A stretch of 64,000 nucleotides of DNA. Source: Tetrastigma voinierianum (taxonomy: Eukaryota; Streptophyta; Magnoliopsida; Vitales; Vitaceae). The position numbers and the translations under genes are program-made. The stretch covers positions 124,001-188,000 of the forward strand of contig JAEQBH010007358.1 of NCBI GenBank assembly GCA_016808115.1. Direction: 5' to 3'. The notes beneath the pieces are model-generated. The model was given only the letters and a program-made list of their open reading frames with translations. It had not been told where the DNA came from and searched no databases. The first letter of the stretch is position 1; the number at the start of each line of letters is the position of its first letter. Below, piece by piece: positions 1 to 11,815 of this stretch.

Positions 1-1640
1 GTAAGAGGTCAGAAGATTTACTCAATTTAAGCACACCAAGAGTTTGTCGTTGTTGCATTCTCAAAAAAATTGCTTGTTTTAAGATGTAAGAAGGCCAAAG
101 AATGTTAATGTCTATGGAAGCTTCATGTCATGGTTGTGAAAGATACTTGCTTATTTGTTATCAACAAATATCAAGGGTCGCGATACTTCGCCAACTCGTC
201 AACCAGACCATCATCAAATTGGACTCCAAACTTGGCTGTTGGATCATATAAAGGCAATAATTAAGGCACACCACATTGACTATATCGCTTATTCAAGCAA
301 GTGTGATGGAGAAATGAGGATATGAAATATGCTACAAAAAGGCGTTTGACTTTAGCATAAAGACCAGACAATTATTTGCGACTTTCAATGATATACAAAG
401 CTGCCACGTTTGTTCTTGGCCATAGAGTAAGCAAATCTTGGATGCGTTGTAATTTGGAAAACATTTGACATTAATATGCCAAACACTGAGATATTCCAAT
501 GCGTGTTCTGGTCATTCAAGCCATCTATTGAAGGGTTCGAACATTGTCGTCTCGTACTGAGTATTGATGGTACACATTTGTATGGAAAGTATAAAGGCAT
601 GTTATTGATTGCTATGAGATGTGACAGAAATAATCAGTTGTTTCCATTGGCATTTTCTATTACAGAAGGCGAGAATATTGATAGTTGGGGATGGTTCTTG
701 ACATGTATCACAAACAGAGTAACTCAACGGATAGAGATTTGTGTTATATCTAACAGACATCCAAGTATTATGGCAGCATTGAGCGATCCTCATCTTGGTT
801 AGGCTGCACCATCTGCCTATCATAGGATTTACATGCGTCATCTTGCAAGTAATTTTATGACTCGATTCAAAGATAAACTCTTGAAGAATTTGGTATGTAG
901 AGCAACTTTAGCAAGTACACAACGCAAATTCAATAAGCATATGGCTACAATTAGGAGAATTAATTCTGAAGCACAACAATGGTTAGAGACAATCCCTTTT
1001 CAGTTGTGAGCACTTTCACATGATGGAGGTCGAAAATATGAGATAATGACAACCAACATGTCGGAGGTATTTAATAGTGTTCTTAAAGGAGCTCGTAGCT
1101 TACCATTCACTGCATTAGTACAATTGACCTTCTTCCGCCTTAACAGTTACTTTGTTGCAAGAAGGGAACAAGGTGCTAATAGATTGCATCTGATGAGCAG
1201 TTCACTCCATATGTTGATGCTCAGATTCAGGGTCGTGTTGTTAAGGCTGGTCTAATGGAAATTGCTCCTTACGATCCTTACATAAAGGCTGATTTCACAA
1301 GTCAAGGAGGTCGAACACAAATACCAACTTACATGACAAAATATGCACATGTGGAAAGACACTGATATATGGATTTCCATGTAGCTATATCATAACAACA
1401 TGTTAGCATCAATGTGTTGATTTTCGGTTATTTGTTCAAGCCTACTACACTATGCGATCGTACTATGATACATGGGCAAGCTTGTTTCATCCAATATTCA
1501 ATGAAGATGCGGCCTTTATGATGGTCTCACGATTATACCTCCCGAGTCAATGAAACGCATAGGCAGTGGACGTCCTAAATCAACCCGATTGCATAATGAA
1601 ATGGACGTTAGGGAGGGGAAAACTACTATCACATGTGGGT
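1..1640 (+). pseudogene. Degraded MULE (Mutator-like) transposase
   Basis: DNA transposase of the Mutator superfamily, which cuts and pastes its element using an RNase H-like DDE core. The central open stretch (476-802) contains the first catalytic Asp in SIDGTHLYGKYKG and the conserved LAFSITEGENIDSWGWFL block. The second catalytic position reads ISNRHPSIMAAL, where the family normally has ISDRH, so Asp is replaced by Asn. Further on, around 1046-1190, TTNMSEVFNSVLKGARSLP is the usual C-terminal part of the core and probably carries the acidic third residue. Around 1550-1640 GRPKSTRLHNEMD followed by a CGLC pair is the usual tail of these proteins. The N-terminal part (1-470) is recognisable only by jumping frames. 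Stops and frameshifts occur throughout, and the 5' end lies outside the window. It is dead as a transposase. Confidence 0.85.
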
Positions 1641-1961
1641 TGTGCAAACAAACAATCGACGGTCTTGTAAGAATAGAAATCAAGTTCAATGATAAATGTG
1701 AAGTAACTCACTTTTTTTTTTAGAGGGGTGTTGATTGCCTCGGGAATTGTAGTCGCTTGGTATAACACTTCTATGCATTAATGCGTATTTCTTGATTATG
1801 AAATACTTGTGTACCCTCATTTAAGTAAATGAGACATCAATCATGTACGTGTGTATTTTAATTCATCAGTTCGTAATTAGTACTCTGCATTTAATTATGT
1901 TGATACTATTTCTCCAATGTGTTTTATTAATAATTATATTATCATTGTGTTATCTGTTATA
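1641..1961 (+). other. AT-rich spacer between MULE and PMD remnants
   Basis: No coding signal is seen. The stretch is AT-rich and runs from the last recognisable transposase residues to the PMD start codon. It could be 3' sequence of the transposase or promoter of the PMD gene. No terminal inverted repeat could be identified here. Confidence 0.4.
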
Positions 1962-4177
1962 GATATGGCGTTCAGGGGGATTCATGATGTAGATCCTTTG
2001 GATCCATCTGTCTTGGTATCAGCAGACGTATATAAGTTTCCGACCTCTAGTAGATACAGTAGGTATGTATTTTATTACTTATCAATTAATATTACCAGTT
2101 GTAACATGTAATTTATATATAATCAATTATAAATTTGGTTTCTTCGTTGCTTGTAGTTTCATGAAGTACTCTACCGTCGACAGCAGATGAAAGCCTTCAT
2201 GCGTATGTGGAGGATGGATATATGCATTCGTCTATACGTGATCCACACGGGATTTTATGGTATATACCACTTAGTCCACATCATTATCGATTAGCCACTT
2301 ATCACTTGTCTCGTTGAGATGGCGCTCGAGACACATCGCTTCATGCCCGCTTGAGAGATGGACATCTTTATAGATGTTGCTATTATCCTTAGCCTTCGTG
2401 ACACGGACCAAAGAATCACCGGGAAATGTGTGTTCGATGTGGGTGGAGTCATGCAGGAGCCGGCCCTGCGGTCGCCCCACCCGCCGATGCTCTCAGAGGA
2501 TCCACCATTCCATCCTAAGTGGTTATGTGACCGCTATCCGACCCCAAAGACCCGATGCAGCATGAGAGGTCACTTTAGAAAGGCAGTGTGCGTGGTTTCA
2601 TCTTAGCGCTAATGGGATCCTTCTTGTTTGCGAACAAGAAGGGAGTGCATGTTCATTTGTGCTTTCTCCCACTACAACATGATTTGACACATACTGTGAC
2701 TTATAGTTGGGGTGGTCCAGTACTAGCACATACATATCGCGAGTTATGCCAAACCACTGATCGAGACACTAGATTAGCTGGCCAGATACACTCGACATGT
2801 GTATGTAATATTTTTTTTAATTACATACACATTCATATACACAACACATCATTATGTTGTTTACTTTCTGTTTATTTTATATCTCGCCTATGGTCTCGAC
2901 TTCACGTGAGCAAACCCAATTTCGGGCGACAGCAAAGAATCCAAAGACTACTCACGTCACGCTTTACATGATGACGATGCCAATGTCGTCGATGGAGACC
3001 TAGCTGAGGATGTCGACAATGGATTACCAGTTGAGCCTGCAGTTGAGCCAAAGCCAGAGCAAACTCTTCCATTAGGGTGTAGGTGGAGAGTACCTTTGAC
3101 ATGGGTGCATAAACTCCATCCTGTATCTATATCAAGATCAGCCTAGACGCACAAATCCTTAATCATGTAAATGACATACGAAAAAGTATATAGCTCTATA
3201 GTAATTCCATTCATATTCACATAAAAGTTTTTTGATACTAAGTGTAAATGTGTAGGTCTTATGGCAACTATACGTTGAGAATTGGGTTGACGAGCCTGTG
3301 ATATCCGCTTTAATATCAGAGACTCGCGACGATGTCACCGCTTATATGTTTCGAGACTATTGAGTGGCACGTCTATAGCGAAGCTTTTGCGCCATTCTAG
3401 CTACACTGTGAGATACCTCCATCTTGCTCTTAAGGGAGCAATAATCATATAGAGTGGATGCACGACGCATAATGCAGATTGGCAACGATCATGCCCCATA
3501 CATTACCTTACTGGACGAAAGTGGCATGATCATCACTACACCCCTGGGCTATGGTATTATGTACTCCAATGACCCATATATATTTAACAGATTTCGCCGT
3601 ATTACACGACGCTTATGACACCAATTAATTCATAGGGATGATAAGGAGGTTCCATACTATAGTCAAGACTACTCGTGTTTCGTAAAGCTAGAGTCTTGTG
3701 TTTCTAAAGTATTTTCCAAATTCAATCATCAGATTATGTATTTATAATTCTTGGTCAGGTTCATTTAAATCTTTGTCATGAGCTTCGATATAACTAGTCA
3801 TTGGCCGTGCTACCATCGGGTTTGGTGTACGACTTATATCATATTGCTAGATCGTTGTTACATCAGACGGAGGAAGAGCATCGTGATCGACTACAATGAG
3901 AGACATCTACATCACAATGACCATCCATTAGACCTCCTAAAGGCCATCCACTCCAAAGATGACAGAAATTTCATTCAAGGTGAGAGAGGGTAGGGAGAAA
4001 TACGCATGTGGTGTCATGGTCAGACGGGCGGGCGAGGTCATGGTCGAGATGCAGAGCGCGCCGGTACACCTGAGCCATATCATTTACTTTGATACCCCCC
4101 CATACTTACCCATCACCCGAGATTTTTATACCCCCACAAACTTACACATCACCTTCCATACCCCTAGACACTTACAC
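1962..4177 (+). pseudogene. Degraded plant mobile domain (PMD) protein
   Basis: PMD proteins occur both as host genes (MAIN/MAIL1 type) and inside plant transposons, including MULEs. The start is the ATG at 1962-1964 (MAFRGIHDVDPLDPSVL). The first exon ends near 2060 at a GT donor, and an intron runs to about 2157 (TTGCTTGTAG). The following segment is frame-broken but gives the PMD blocks: a region around 2370-2470 (DVAIILSLR, then ITGNVCSMWVESC in another frame), LCDRYP near 2520, RGFILALMGSFLFANKKGVHVHLCFLPL at 2588-2680 in two readable pieces, and YSWGGPVLAHTYRELC near 2705-2750. A second intron is likely around 2800-2885. Later blocks include LPLGCRWRVPLTWVH near 3070-3110, TTPLGYGIMYSNDPY near 3535-3580 and TGHWPCYHRV near 3795. 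A Gly/Arg patch and a Pro/Thr/Tyr-rich tail run to the edge of element 1. Stops and shifts make it non-functional. Its neighbour suggests both belong to one MULE, but that is inference. Confidence 0.75.
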
Positions 4178-5429
4178 ATAATTATGGAAGTTTAAATAGT
4201 AAAATAATATTAATAAATTGCCATAATTTTTCGTGTGGAAGTCTCGGAAATTTCGTATCTCTGATGACGAAATCCGGATCACACTGCTAAGTTCGCCTCA
4301 AGGAATCTGACCTAGAAAAGTTTCGCTAATCTAAGACGGGGTTGGAATATTTTACGAATTTCTGCGCTGGTTTAGCTTTAGAATAAAACTCAAAAACCGG
4401 ATTTTAGAAAATCTAAAAATTGTAAGTATATAAAGAATATTCATTTAGATAAATAAATTGAAATCGGATGCGTCAAATTATTTCTGAGTCAAACTGACCA
4501 AGAAAAGAAGAAAAAGGGACACGGGTCCAGACCAAAGAAAAAAATAAAATAAAAATAAAAGTAAATAAACCTCGATCAGACGGAGAATGACGGAGAAATC
4601 AATCGGGAAGGAGATATTTTTCAAAATTTTTATTTTTTTTAATTTTTCTTTCTCGCATTTACGAAAATCCGATCGCTTGATTTCGTCGATAAACACGAAA
4701 AAGTGCTCTACGCGATGAGGCGCGCGTGAGTACCAAAACACAGGATTTCACCAGAATTCAGGTAATATGTGAAACCCAAATTTTTTAGTTTTTCCGTATC
4801 TACATTCTAGTTGGTCCGCACTCCTTCGACCTCAAAGAGGTAAAGTTACTCGACGCGACGAGAGCTACTTACTTCGACACCAAAATTCGCTTTTCATTAA
4901 ACTCGAAGAGAGGAAATTTTTCCTACTTGTGTTATTTCCAGTTAAAAGATCATATAATGGTTTGAAATATTCTTAGAGGCTATAAATTTCATCCCAAAAT
5001 TTTTAGACCGAAAGTTTAGAAATTTTAGAAATTGGACTATTTTCTGACAAATCTCAAGCCGAATTTCTGACTGTCGATAGCTTGGTTAAAATTTGTAGAT
5101 TTTATTCAGACAAATCCTGACATAATTTTCTTAAACGCTGTTTTTAGATTATACTAAAGTCCCTTTAACTTAATCTAGCCATATGCCTCGTGAATGGTAC
5201 TTGGGGCCCAAGTATATTTTCCGAAAAATTTTAATCAGTAGGCACCAAGTGTGCAAATTGCTGGTTGTGCCGACGTGTGCGATCGAATACATCGGGAGCC
5301 ACAGAAGCAAAAGAGCGCAAAGTCGCGGAACTCGGCTCAAGTTTAGCAAGAGTGCTGGAAATGCTCTAAACTCATTTTCCAAATACTAGTGTATTATTAT
5401 TATTATAAACTGCTTTCAGACTCAGATTT

Positions 5430-5680
5430 CGTTATTTTGAGTTCAAACCATCTTTCAAGCGCAATGGTTTTTGAATAATTTAAAACCATTTTTCAAGCAA
5501 GCAAACAAATGGTTTTGAGTTAAACCATTTTTGAAAAGTAAGTAAATGGTTTCTAAATTGTAAACCATATTTCAAGAAAGCAAGTAAGTAATTGGTTTTT
5601 GAATAATTAAACCATTTTTCAATCAAGCAAGCAAATGGTTTTAAATTGTAAAACCATTTTTCAAAGAGCAAGCAAGCAAG
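5430..5680 (+). repeat. Hairpin array A in left LTR (AAACCATTT / AAATGGTTT)
   Basis: AAACCATTTTT and AAATGGTTT alternate several times, with AAGCAAGC-rich or AAGTAAGTA spacers, so each neighbouring pair can fold into a short hairpin. The counterpart in the right LTR is at about 13080-13280. Confidence 0.7.
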
Positions 5681-6139
5681 CAAGCAAAGAATGTTTGTGG
5701 AAATCAGCCTTCCTAATTCTAAGCAAGAAAACCTGGCCGAGGTATTCCGTGACGTGTACGGCAAGCAGGATCTCACGCATTTTAGTTTTCGCCTCTGGCC
5801 GGCAAACTTAGACATCATGCATTTAAAGGAGACCGTGGCACATACAGGAGTATATATATGAGATCTAACTAAATTACGGTGATGGCGACCCAGTCAATTC
5901 CACCATATTCACCGGAAAAGGTGATGCGACATGTGTCCTTCCACCCAAGACGGCCGCTCTAGGCTTCCGTGTTCACTAGGGTACAAGAAGGTAATAGGCT
6001 CAAAGTGTCGATGTTTCTATAAAGATAATATACACGAAAAAATCAACTATCGTCCCTGGCCGCCTGTGCTCCTGAGTTTTAAAGCAAACCAGCCGAGCCT
6101 GTGCCCCGCTTTATTTTCAAAGCATGCGGTTGGAGCTGG

Positions 6140-6430
6140 CTCTGCTTTTATGAAAAGTTTTAAGAAACTTTTAAAGCAAAAGGTTTGTGAAAGGTTTTAA
6201 GAAACTTTTAAAGTAAGATAAAGCAAGCAAGCAAGAGAATTTTTGAGAAGTTTTATAAACTTCTAAGCAAGCAAGAAATGAGAGTTTTATAAGCTTTTAA
6301 AGAAAAGCAAAGCAAAGCAAGCAAACAAGTATTAAAAGTTTTATAAACTTTTAAAAGCAAATAAGTACAAAAGGCAAGCTAAGAAAAGTTTTAGAAACTT
6401 TAAAGCAAGTAAGCAAAGCAAAGTAAAGCT
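6140..6430 (+). repeat. Hairpin array B in left LTR (AAAGTTTT / AAACTTTT)
   Basis: A series of palindromic units of the form AAAGTTTTATAAACTTTT, separated by AAGC-rich spacers (AAGCAAGCAAG). At least five units are visible. The counterpart in the right LTR is at about 13740-13995. Confidence 0.75.
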
Positions 6431-6943
6431 TCGAAAATAATTGTGAAAAGAAAGTTTTACGCTTTTTGAGATGTTTTCCTAAAGAAAAACATTTTATAAA
6501 ACATACATTCACCGAGCTCGTTTAGCTCATTATTTTGTATTTTAAAACTATTTTCCGGTGCAATAAGACTTTGACGTTTGAGCAGATTAGATTCTCCTGA
6601 CATTTATACGTTGTCAGAATTAAGAATACTGTAAGAAAACACTTGAATATGTATAATGGGTATATGTATACATAGAGTAGTTTCTAGAGAATGTGTTAAG
6701 GCCGGTTGCCATATTTTGGATATAGTAAATTTGATGTATACTGTGGATTTGGGGACATGTCCTATATGTACCGTTATGTCACAAATTTTATAAAATCATA
6801 AGTTTAAAAATTTTTTTGTAGAGGTTTTAGTAAGCAATACTAGCTTCGCTTCATAGGAGTTTTAAATAAAGTGAGGTAAACTACCGGGGATTTCTCGTGA
6901 GGCTTCGCACGCCCCGCCACTCGGGAAGGGGGCGAAAACAAGG

Positions 6944-6955
6944 TGGTATCAGAGC
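6944..6955 (+). other. Primer-binding site of element 1 (initiator Met-tRNA)
   Basis: TGGTATCAGAGC, exactly the 12 bases complementary to the 3' end of plant initiator Met-tRNA, starts 4 bases after the LTR edge. This primes minus-strand DNA synthesis and fixes the orientation of the element. Confidence 0.9.
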
Positions 6956-6999
6956 ATAAGTATTGGCAACCATGCATGTTCAAACTTAAAGTACATACA

Positions 7000-8110
7000 T
7001 ATCAAGAATCTTAAAAGATTAAATAGTTGGATCGTTGGAAATTACAAAGACTATATCGTAGAGGGGACGTAGAGGTCGTCCTAGAGAGCTATTCCACGGC
7101 TCGAAGGCCCCACAAGACTCGTGGAGAGATGAGCATACCGGTCTCCACTAACGCCTCTATGAATCAGCCTCCAAGAAGAAGTCATGCCGACCATCTAAAG
7201 CACCAGAGGAGCTCAAGTGCTAGGATTGGTTTACTACAGAGCAGTGGCACAAGATCGCGACAACAGGGCAATAGCGCACTGTCAGCTAGCCGCAGCCCCT
7301 CCACCATAACTCCAGAGAGGTTCCGGAAGAACCTCGGGAGGTCAATGAGAGAGTATTAAATGGGGCGTCAAGCCATATGACTAAGAAGCAGGATCCGTAT
7401 GTACTGCTATGGCTTGACCGAGTAAATAAGGTTTATGGAGCATGGGCTGCACGGATGAGCAAAGAGTCTGCTTTCCGCCGATGGAATAAGGCTATGATCA
7501 GCGACGCCGTATGGCGATTCGATCGCATACATCACAGACCAATTTTTAGCAAGAATTCACTCCGACGTATTCTTCCTCTAGTCATAAGGATTCGGGGTAC
7601 TGAGGAGTTTTTCAAATTAGGAACAAAAGAACATGCCGTTGTCGAATATGAGAAGAAGTTCTGAATTAGTTAGACTGGGTTCTATATTCAGCTAAGAAGT
7701 CCCTGGCGCGTGGTTTTTATCGCACTACAAAAGATGTGATCGTATGCATTTAATGCTGTCCTTGTAGAAATATGATCAGACTGGCAGTAGGCCGCTCCGA
7801 GAGTTGAGCAAAGTACCACAAATGCACATCGAGTAAAGGTGAGCAAGAGGAGGGCAGGAGGTACAGCACGTCCCACAAAGCTCAGACAATACAAAGAGGA
7901 AAAAGAAAAGCAAGAGTGTATTATAGAGGCCGAGGTGTGTCGAGGAGTCATTCTAGTCGTGGATCATGAGGCCCTGGCCATAGTAGTGGCACCCGCAGTA
8001 TTCCTCCGTATGTCACATATGTCGAAACGACACCATGGAGAATGTAGAGATTCAAGACAGGTGTTTCCACTGTACTGTGAAGGCCATCACAGGAGGCCTC
8101 ACTGATTGGT
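7000..8110 (+). pseudogene. Element 1 gag remnant
   Basis: Capsid-type Gag that packages the retrotransposon RNA. A basic N-terminal part (7027-7359) is followed by a capsid-like block (7377-7664) that ends with a good match to the family motif, EHAVVEYEKKF. Before it, a segment around 7545-7610 resembles the usual F-x-x-x-Y-F-P block with many substitutions. The zinc-knuckle region is expected near 8055-8100, where CFHC is readable in one frame and EGHHRRPH in the next, so it is split by a shift. Stops at 7359 and 7662 break the frame. Confidence 0.7.
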
Positions 8111-8319
8111 ATGGAGACATCAAGAGCTGTACCCACACTCTGGCACTGCAGATGAGCATACGTAAGTCGTCGTGAGAGGTTTCCTAAGTAGAGAGGGCCA
8201 ACACACTGTGCAGAGCGGCCGTGGTGTAGGTAGAGGCAAAGGCCCCAAGGATTACGACAGAGCCCCGCACCTGTGCCGTAGCATATGCCGCGACCCAAAC
8301 AAGACGCGGACGCAGCCCC

Positions 8320-10160
8320 GTATGTGGATTACCGGTATTATTTCTATCCTTGATCATGATGCTTTATACATTAGTGGACCGAGGAGCCACACATTCATTC
8401 TTCAGATCCAGCCTTTAGATCGCTTCAAATAGAGACCCACTATTAGAGGGTCATATGGAGAGCTTCTCCAAATGGAGATCCGTTATTCTCGCATGCAGTA
8501 GTCGAGATAGTAGAGTTTCGACGAGGGACGTGGAGTCTCAATGATCTCAGAGCCTTAGGATATGAGGGACTTTGATGTGGTTCCCTGTGATAGATTGGTC
8601 AGTTCGCCATAGAGCCACATTAGATTGTTATAAAAGGAAGTAAAGTCGTATAGGCCAGTAGGAAATATGTTAAGTCCGTGGGGAATATGTAGAGTTATCT
8701 TCCAATATGATCTCTACCAAATACAGAATGTCGCAAGGGTTGTCGGTTATCTAGCTTATGGTGGAAACAGAAAGAGGACTCCGTGGATGATCCTCCAGCT
8801 TGTTAGAGTTCCCGCATGTATTCCCAGATGATATCAAGTATGATTACCTCCGTAAAGAGAGGTGGAGTTCACCATTGATTTGATCCCGTGGATCGAGCCC
8901 ATTTCCATTCCTCCCATAGGATGGCTCCCAAGTAGAGTCGAGAGCTTAAGGCCCGCCAAGAATCATAAGTGGGATTCATTCGACCGAGCATATCCCCATG
9001 GGGAGCTCCAGCCTCTCTTCTCAAGTGGAAAAGAAAGATGGGAGTTTGCGGTTGTGTATAGATTACGTAACCTAACAAAGTTACTTCATCCGCAATCGCA
9101 TTCACTCCTAGGATCGATGAGTTATTCGACAAATAGGGTCCCTTGAAAGTGTACCCAAGATAGATTTGAGGCCTGGGGTATCATCGCTGAGGCAGGAGAG
9201 TGATGTTCCTAAGACTCCATTCGTGACACGCCATTGACATTATGAGCTTCGTGATGCCGCTTGGCTTGACTAATGCTCCTAAGCAGTCGCTTATGGATTT
9301 GATGAACCGGTACTCCGCCGTATTTGATGTAATATTAGGTTCACATAGTTTTTATTGATGATATTCTAGTGTATTCAAAGTTCAGAGGAACATTTAGAGC
9401 ACCTGAGGATTGTATTGCAGACCTTAAGGGAAAGACAAGCATGCTGAGCAAATGTCGCTTTGCTCGACAAGGTGGCATTCCTGTGTCATGTAATTTCAAA
9501 GAGAGGCGAGCGTGGATCCCTGTAAAATAAGCAAAGTAAATTGGAAACCACCAGCACGTGTCGAGGTCGAGCTTCCCTTGGTTTAGAGGTGGTACTATAG
9601 GAAATTTGCTGAGGGGTTCTCCAGATAGCAAAATTTCCAATCACCGTCGACAAGGAAAGATGTTACATGATCGCAGATGCCTCGGCCAAGAGTTTAAAGA
9701 GCTGAAGAATACATTGACTTTACCCAGCCTCTAGCGTTACCAAATGGAAAAGATGGATTGTGGTTTATAAAGTGATGCTTCTGCAAGGCCTTGGTCAGGT
9801 TTTGATGCGTAATGATAAAATGCATTGCATATGCCTCTGCATGCCTAAAGAAGCACGAGTAGAATTACCTTTACACACGAATTTAGATTAGCAAAGAATG
9901 CAGCTTGAATCTTAAAATATGGAGACATTATTTATATGGTGTTCCTGTAGGATCTTTACTGCATCATGTGTCTTCAATATATTTTCACCCAAAAGAGTTA
10001 AACTCGAGGCAAAAGAAGATGGATCGAGTTGATTACGGACTGTCACTGCATATCGAGTACCATCCAGAAAAGCCACGTTAGCAGATGCCGAGTAGGGAGA
10101 GAGTTCTTTGTCTCACATGAGATCAGGTTACCTTCCACTAGTGGTGGATCTGAGAGCTTT
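8320..10160 (+). pseudogene. Element 1 pol: protease, reverse transcriptase, RNase H
   Basis: The aspartic protease active site is readable near 8358-8395 as LVDRGATHSFF, where the family has D-P-G-A; the catalytic Asp is kept but Pro is Arg. A block near 8560-8640 (DMRDFDVV, then a shifted HRATLDCYKRK-like stretch) is the conserved region between protease and RT. RT begins near 8860 with EFTIDLIP. It shows a degraded CIDYR region near 9050, PFGLTNAP-like residues near 9255-9285, and the catalytic box as FIDDILVYSK at about 9350-9380. RNase H is seen from 9690: ALPNGKDG, YAS..LKKHE, LKIWRHYLYGV near 9915-9950, and IEYHPEK near 10050. The reading frame changes many times. Confidence 0.8.
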
Positions 10161-10349
10161 AGGGGTAATATTGGAGGTTGAGGATTCAGGAGCCTTGTTG
10201 GCCACGTTTCATGTTAGACCACTCCTAGTGGATTAGATTCTAGCAGGGCAGTCGCATGATCCACAAATGATTAAGCTTAAGGAAGAGATAGAAAAATGAA
10301 AGAAAGCAGAGTTTCAAATCAGAGATGATGGCATGATAGTGAAAGGACA

Positions 10350-11570
10350 TAGAATGTGTGTGCGGAGTAACTAAGCGAATTTGAAGAGAGACATTGGAAG
10401 AGCGTCATCTGCGTATCTTGTATCATCAAGGTAGTACAGATGTCTGGAGACTTTGAAAAAGAACATTGCGGTGGAATGGGATGAAGAAAGAGGTCGCAAG
10501 TTTCGTTTCTAGGTGCCTAACACAGTCGGCAATTGAGCAAAGCATCGAGCCGCGGGAAGATCTGGGTTACTCACTGTCCAGGTGTGGAAATGGGAAAAGA
10601 TCCATATGGATTTTGCTTGAGGTCTTCCGCGGACTCGGAAGGCAACATGATGCGATATGGGTAATGGATGATCGGTCTTGAAATCACGCCCGTTTTCTAC
10701 CAATTAATGTTGAGGATTCATTGGAAAAGTTGGCCCGGAGTTATATGTAGATGAGATAGTGAGACTTCCTTGGGATTCCCGGGTTCGATAGTTTTGATTG
10801 AGACCAGGGTTAAAGCATCGGTTTTGGCCTAGTTTACCAAACAACGTTGAGTACTGCTTTACATTCGGCCGCCGACATTTCATCCTCGAGACGGATGGCG
10901 GTCGAGAGAGGACCATTCGGGCGTTAGAGGATATCTTGAGGCTTATTGTCTTTCGAATTCAAATGAAGTTGGGATCTTCCGACCTTAATGGAGTTCTGAC
11001 AATATCTATCAATGGGTATAGATGGCCAGTTGAGGAGCATATGGCCGAAATGTAGAATTTCAGTGTGTTAGGATGAGGTTGGTGAGGCCCAGTAGGCCTT
11101 GAGCTAGTGCGGATCACTTCGGAGAAAGTAAAGTTCGTGATCTTTAGCGAGATAGACGAGAAAAGTTATGCGGTTGATCGTCGTGGGCTTGCAATTCGAG
11201 ATAGGTGACCCGAGTCTTTTGAAGATTCGCGTACCCAGCAGGTGTGTTGAGATTGGGAAACAGCGAGGCAGTCAGGATATAGGAGCTATGAAGTTACCTT
11301 AAGGCAAAGTAGGACGTTAGGCACAAGTTGAAGTTAGAGTTATCGAGATTCGCAATCGTGCGTATCGATGTTGAGAAATATATCGAGATCAACCATGTAT
11401 TGAGAGGCGGCAGTGCGGGTTAAGGAAAATTTGACTTATGAGAGATACATGCGAGATTGTAGATCGCGAGCAGTGTTGAGAAGCCAAAAGTGATTGAATT
11501 AGTTAAAGTATGGAATAATCATGGAAGGGAGGCGGCTACTTGGGGCAGAGGCTGAATCTTGCCGTCAGTA
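10350..11570 (+). pseudogene. Element 1 pol: integrase with chromodomain-like tail
   Basis: Integrase inserts the cDNA into the genome. The end of the zinc-binding region and the start of the core are readable at 10466-10530 (RWNGMKKEVASFVSRCLTQ), where the last Cys of the family LTCQ block is absent. MDFCLRSS-type core sequence with HDAIWVMDDR follows near 10600-10680. LEKLAR, GIPG and a shifted SDRDPRF-like stretch lie at 10720-10805, followed by FWPSLPNN, then ETDGGRERTIRALEDILRL at 10890-10950. Near 11450-11545 a block alignable to the chromoviral C-terminus (REIVDRE, then a shifted VIELVKVWNNHGREAATW) supports a chromovirus. Multiple stops make it inactive. Confidence 0.8.
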
Positions 11571-11655
11571 CCTCGAACATTTTCGGATGAAATTATTTTT
11601 CGTTCGCTTTTCTTTTGGAGTTTAGTTTATTCGATTCGAGACCAGGAAATGTTAC

Positions 11656-11668
11656 AGGAGGGAGGATT
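11656..11668 (+). other. Candidate polypurine tract of element 1
   Basis: AGGAGGGAGGATT is followed at once by TGTAGC, the arrangement expected for a plus-strand primer and an LTR start of the TGTA type. A second purine-rich tract, 11791-11814, directly precedes the point where homology with the left LTR begins. I cannot decide which one served as the PPT. Confidence 0.5.
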
Positions 11669-11815
11669 TGTAGCAATTAAGATGAGGTCACCTTGATGCG
11701 TAGCGTAAGGCGCGTATGTGCCAAAGTCTTAATTGTAAAGGATAAAATTGTAAAGAGTTTTTGAAGAATTGAGAGTACTTTTACTTGATTAAGGAGAGAA
11801 GTGGAGGGTGAAAGT

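Larger units (their letters stand above)
4178..6940 (+). repeat. Element 1 left (5') LTR
   Basis: Homology to the right LTR starts at ATAATTATGG and ends just before the PBS, at ACA (6938-6940). Near-identical stretches alternate with short unalignable blocks. Two ordered hairpin arrays lie inside (see separate entries). If the LTR of this family really starts at TGTAGC (as possible at 11669 in the right copy), this copy lacks its first 150 or so bases. Confidence 0.85.

Noticed and set aside
10770..10800. GGGTTCGATAG as a tRNA T-loop
   Set aside because: No acceptor or anticodon stem around it, and it falls within the integrase remnant (GIPG block).
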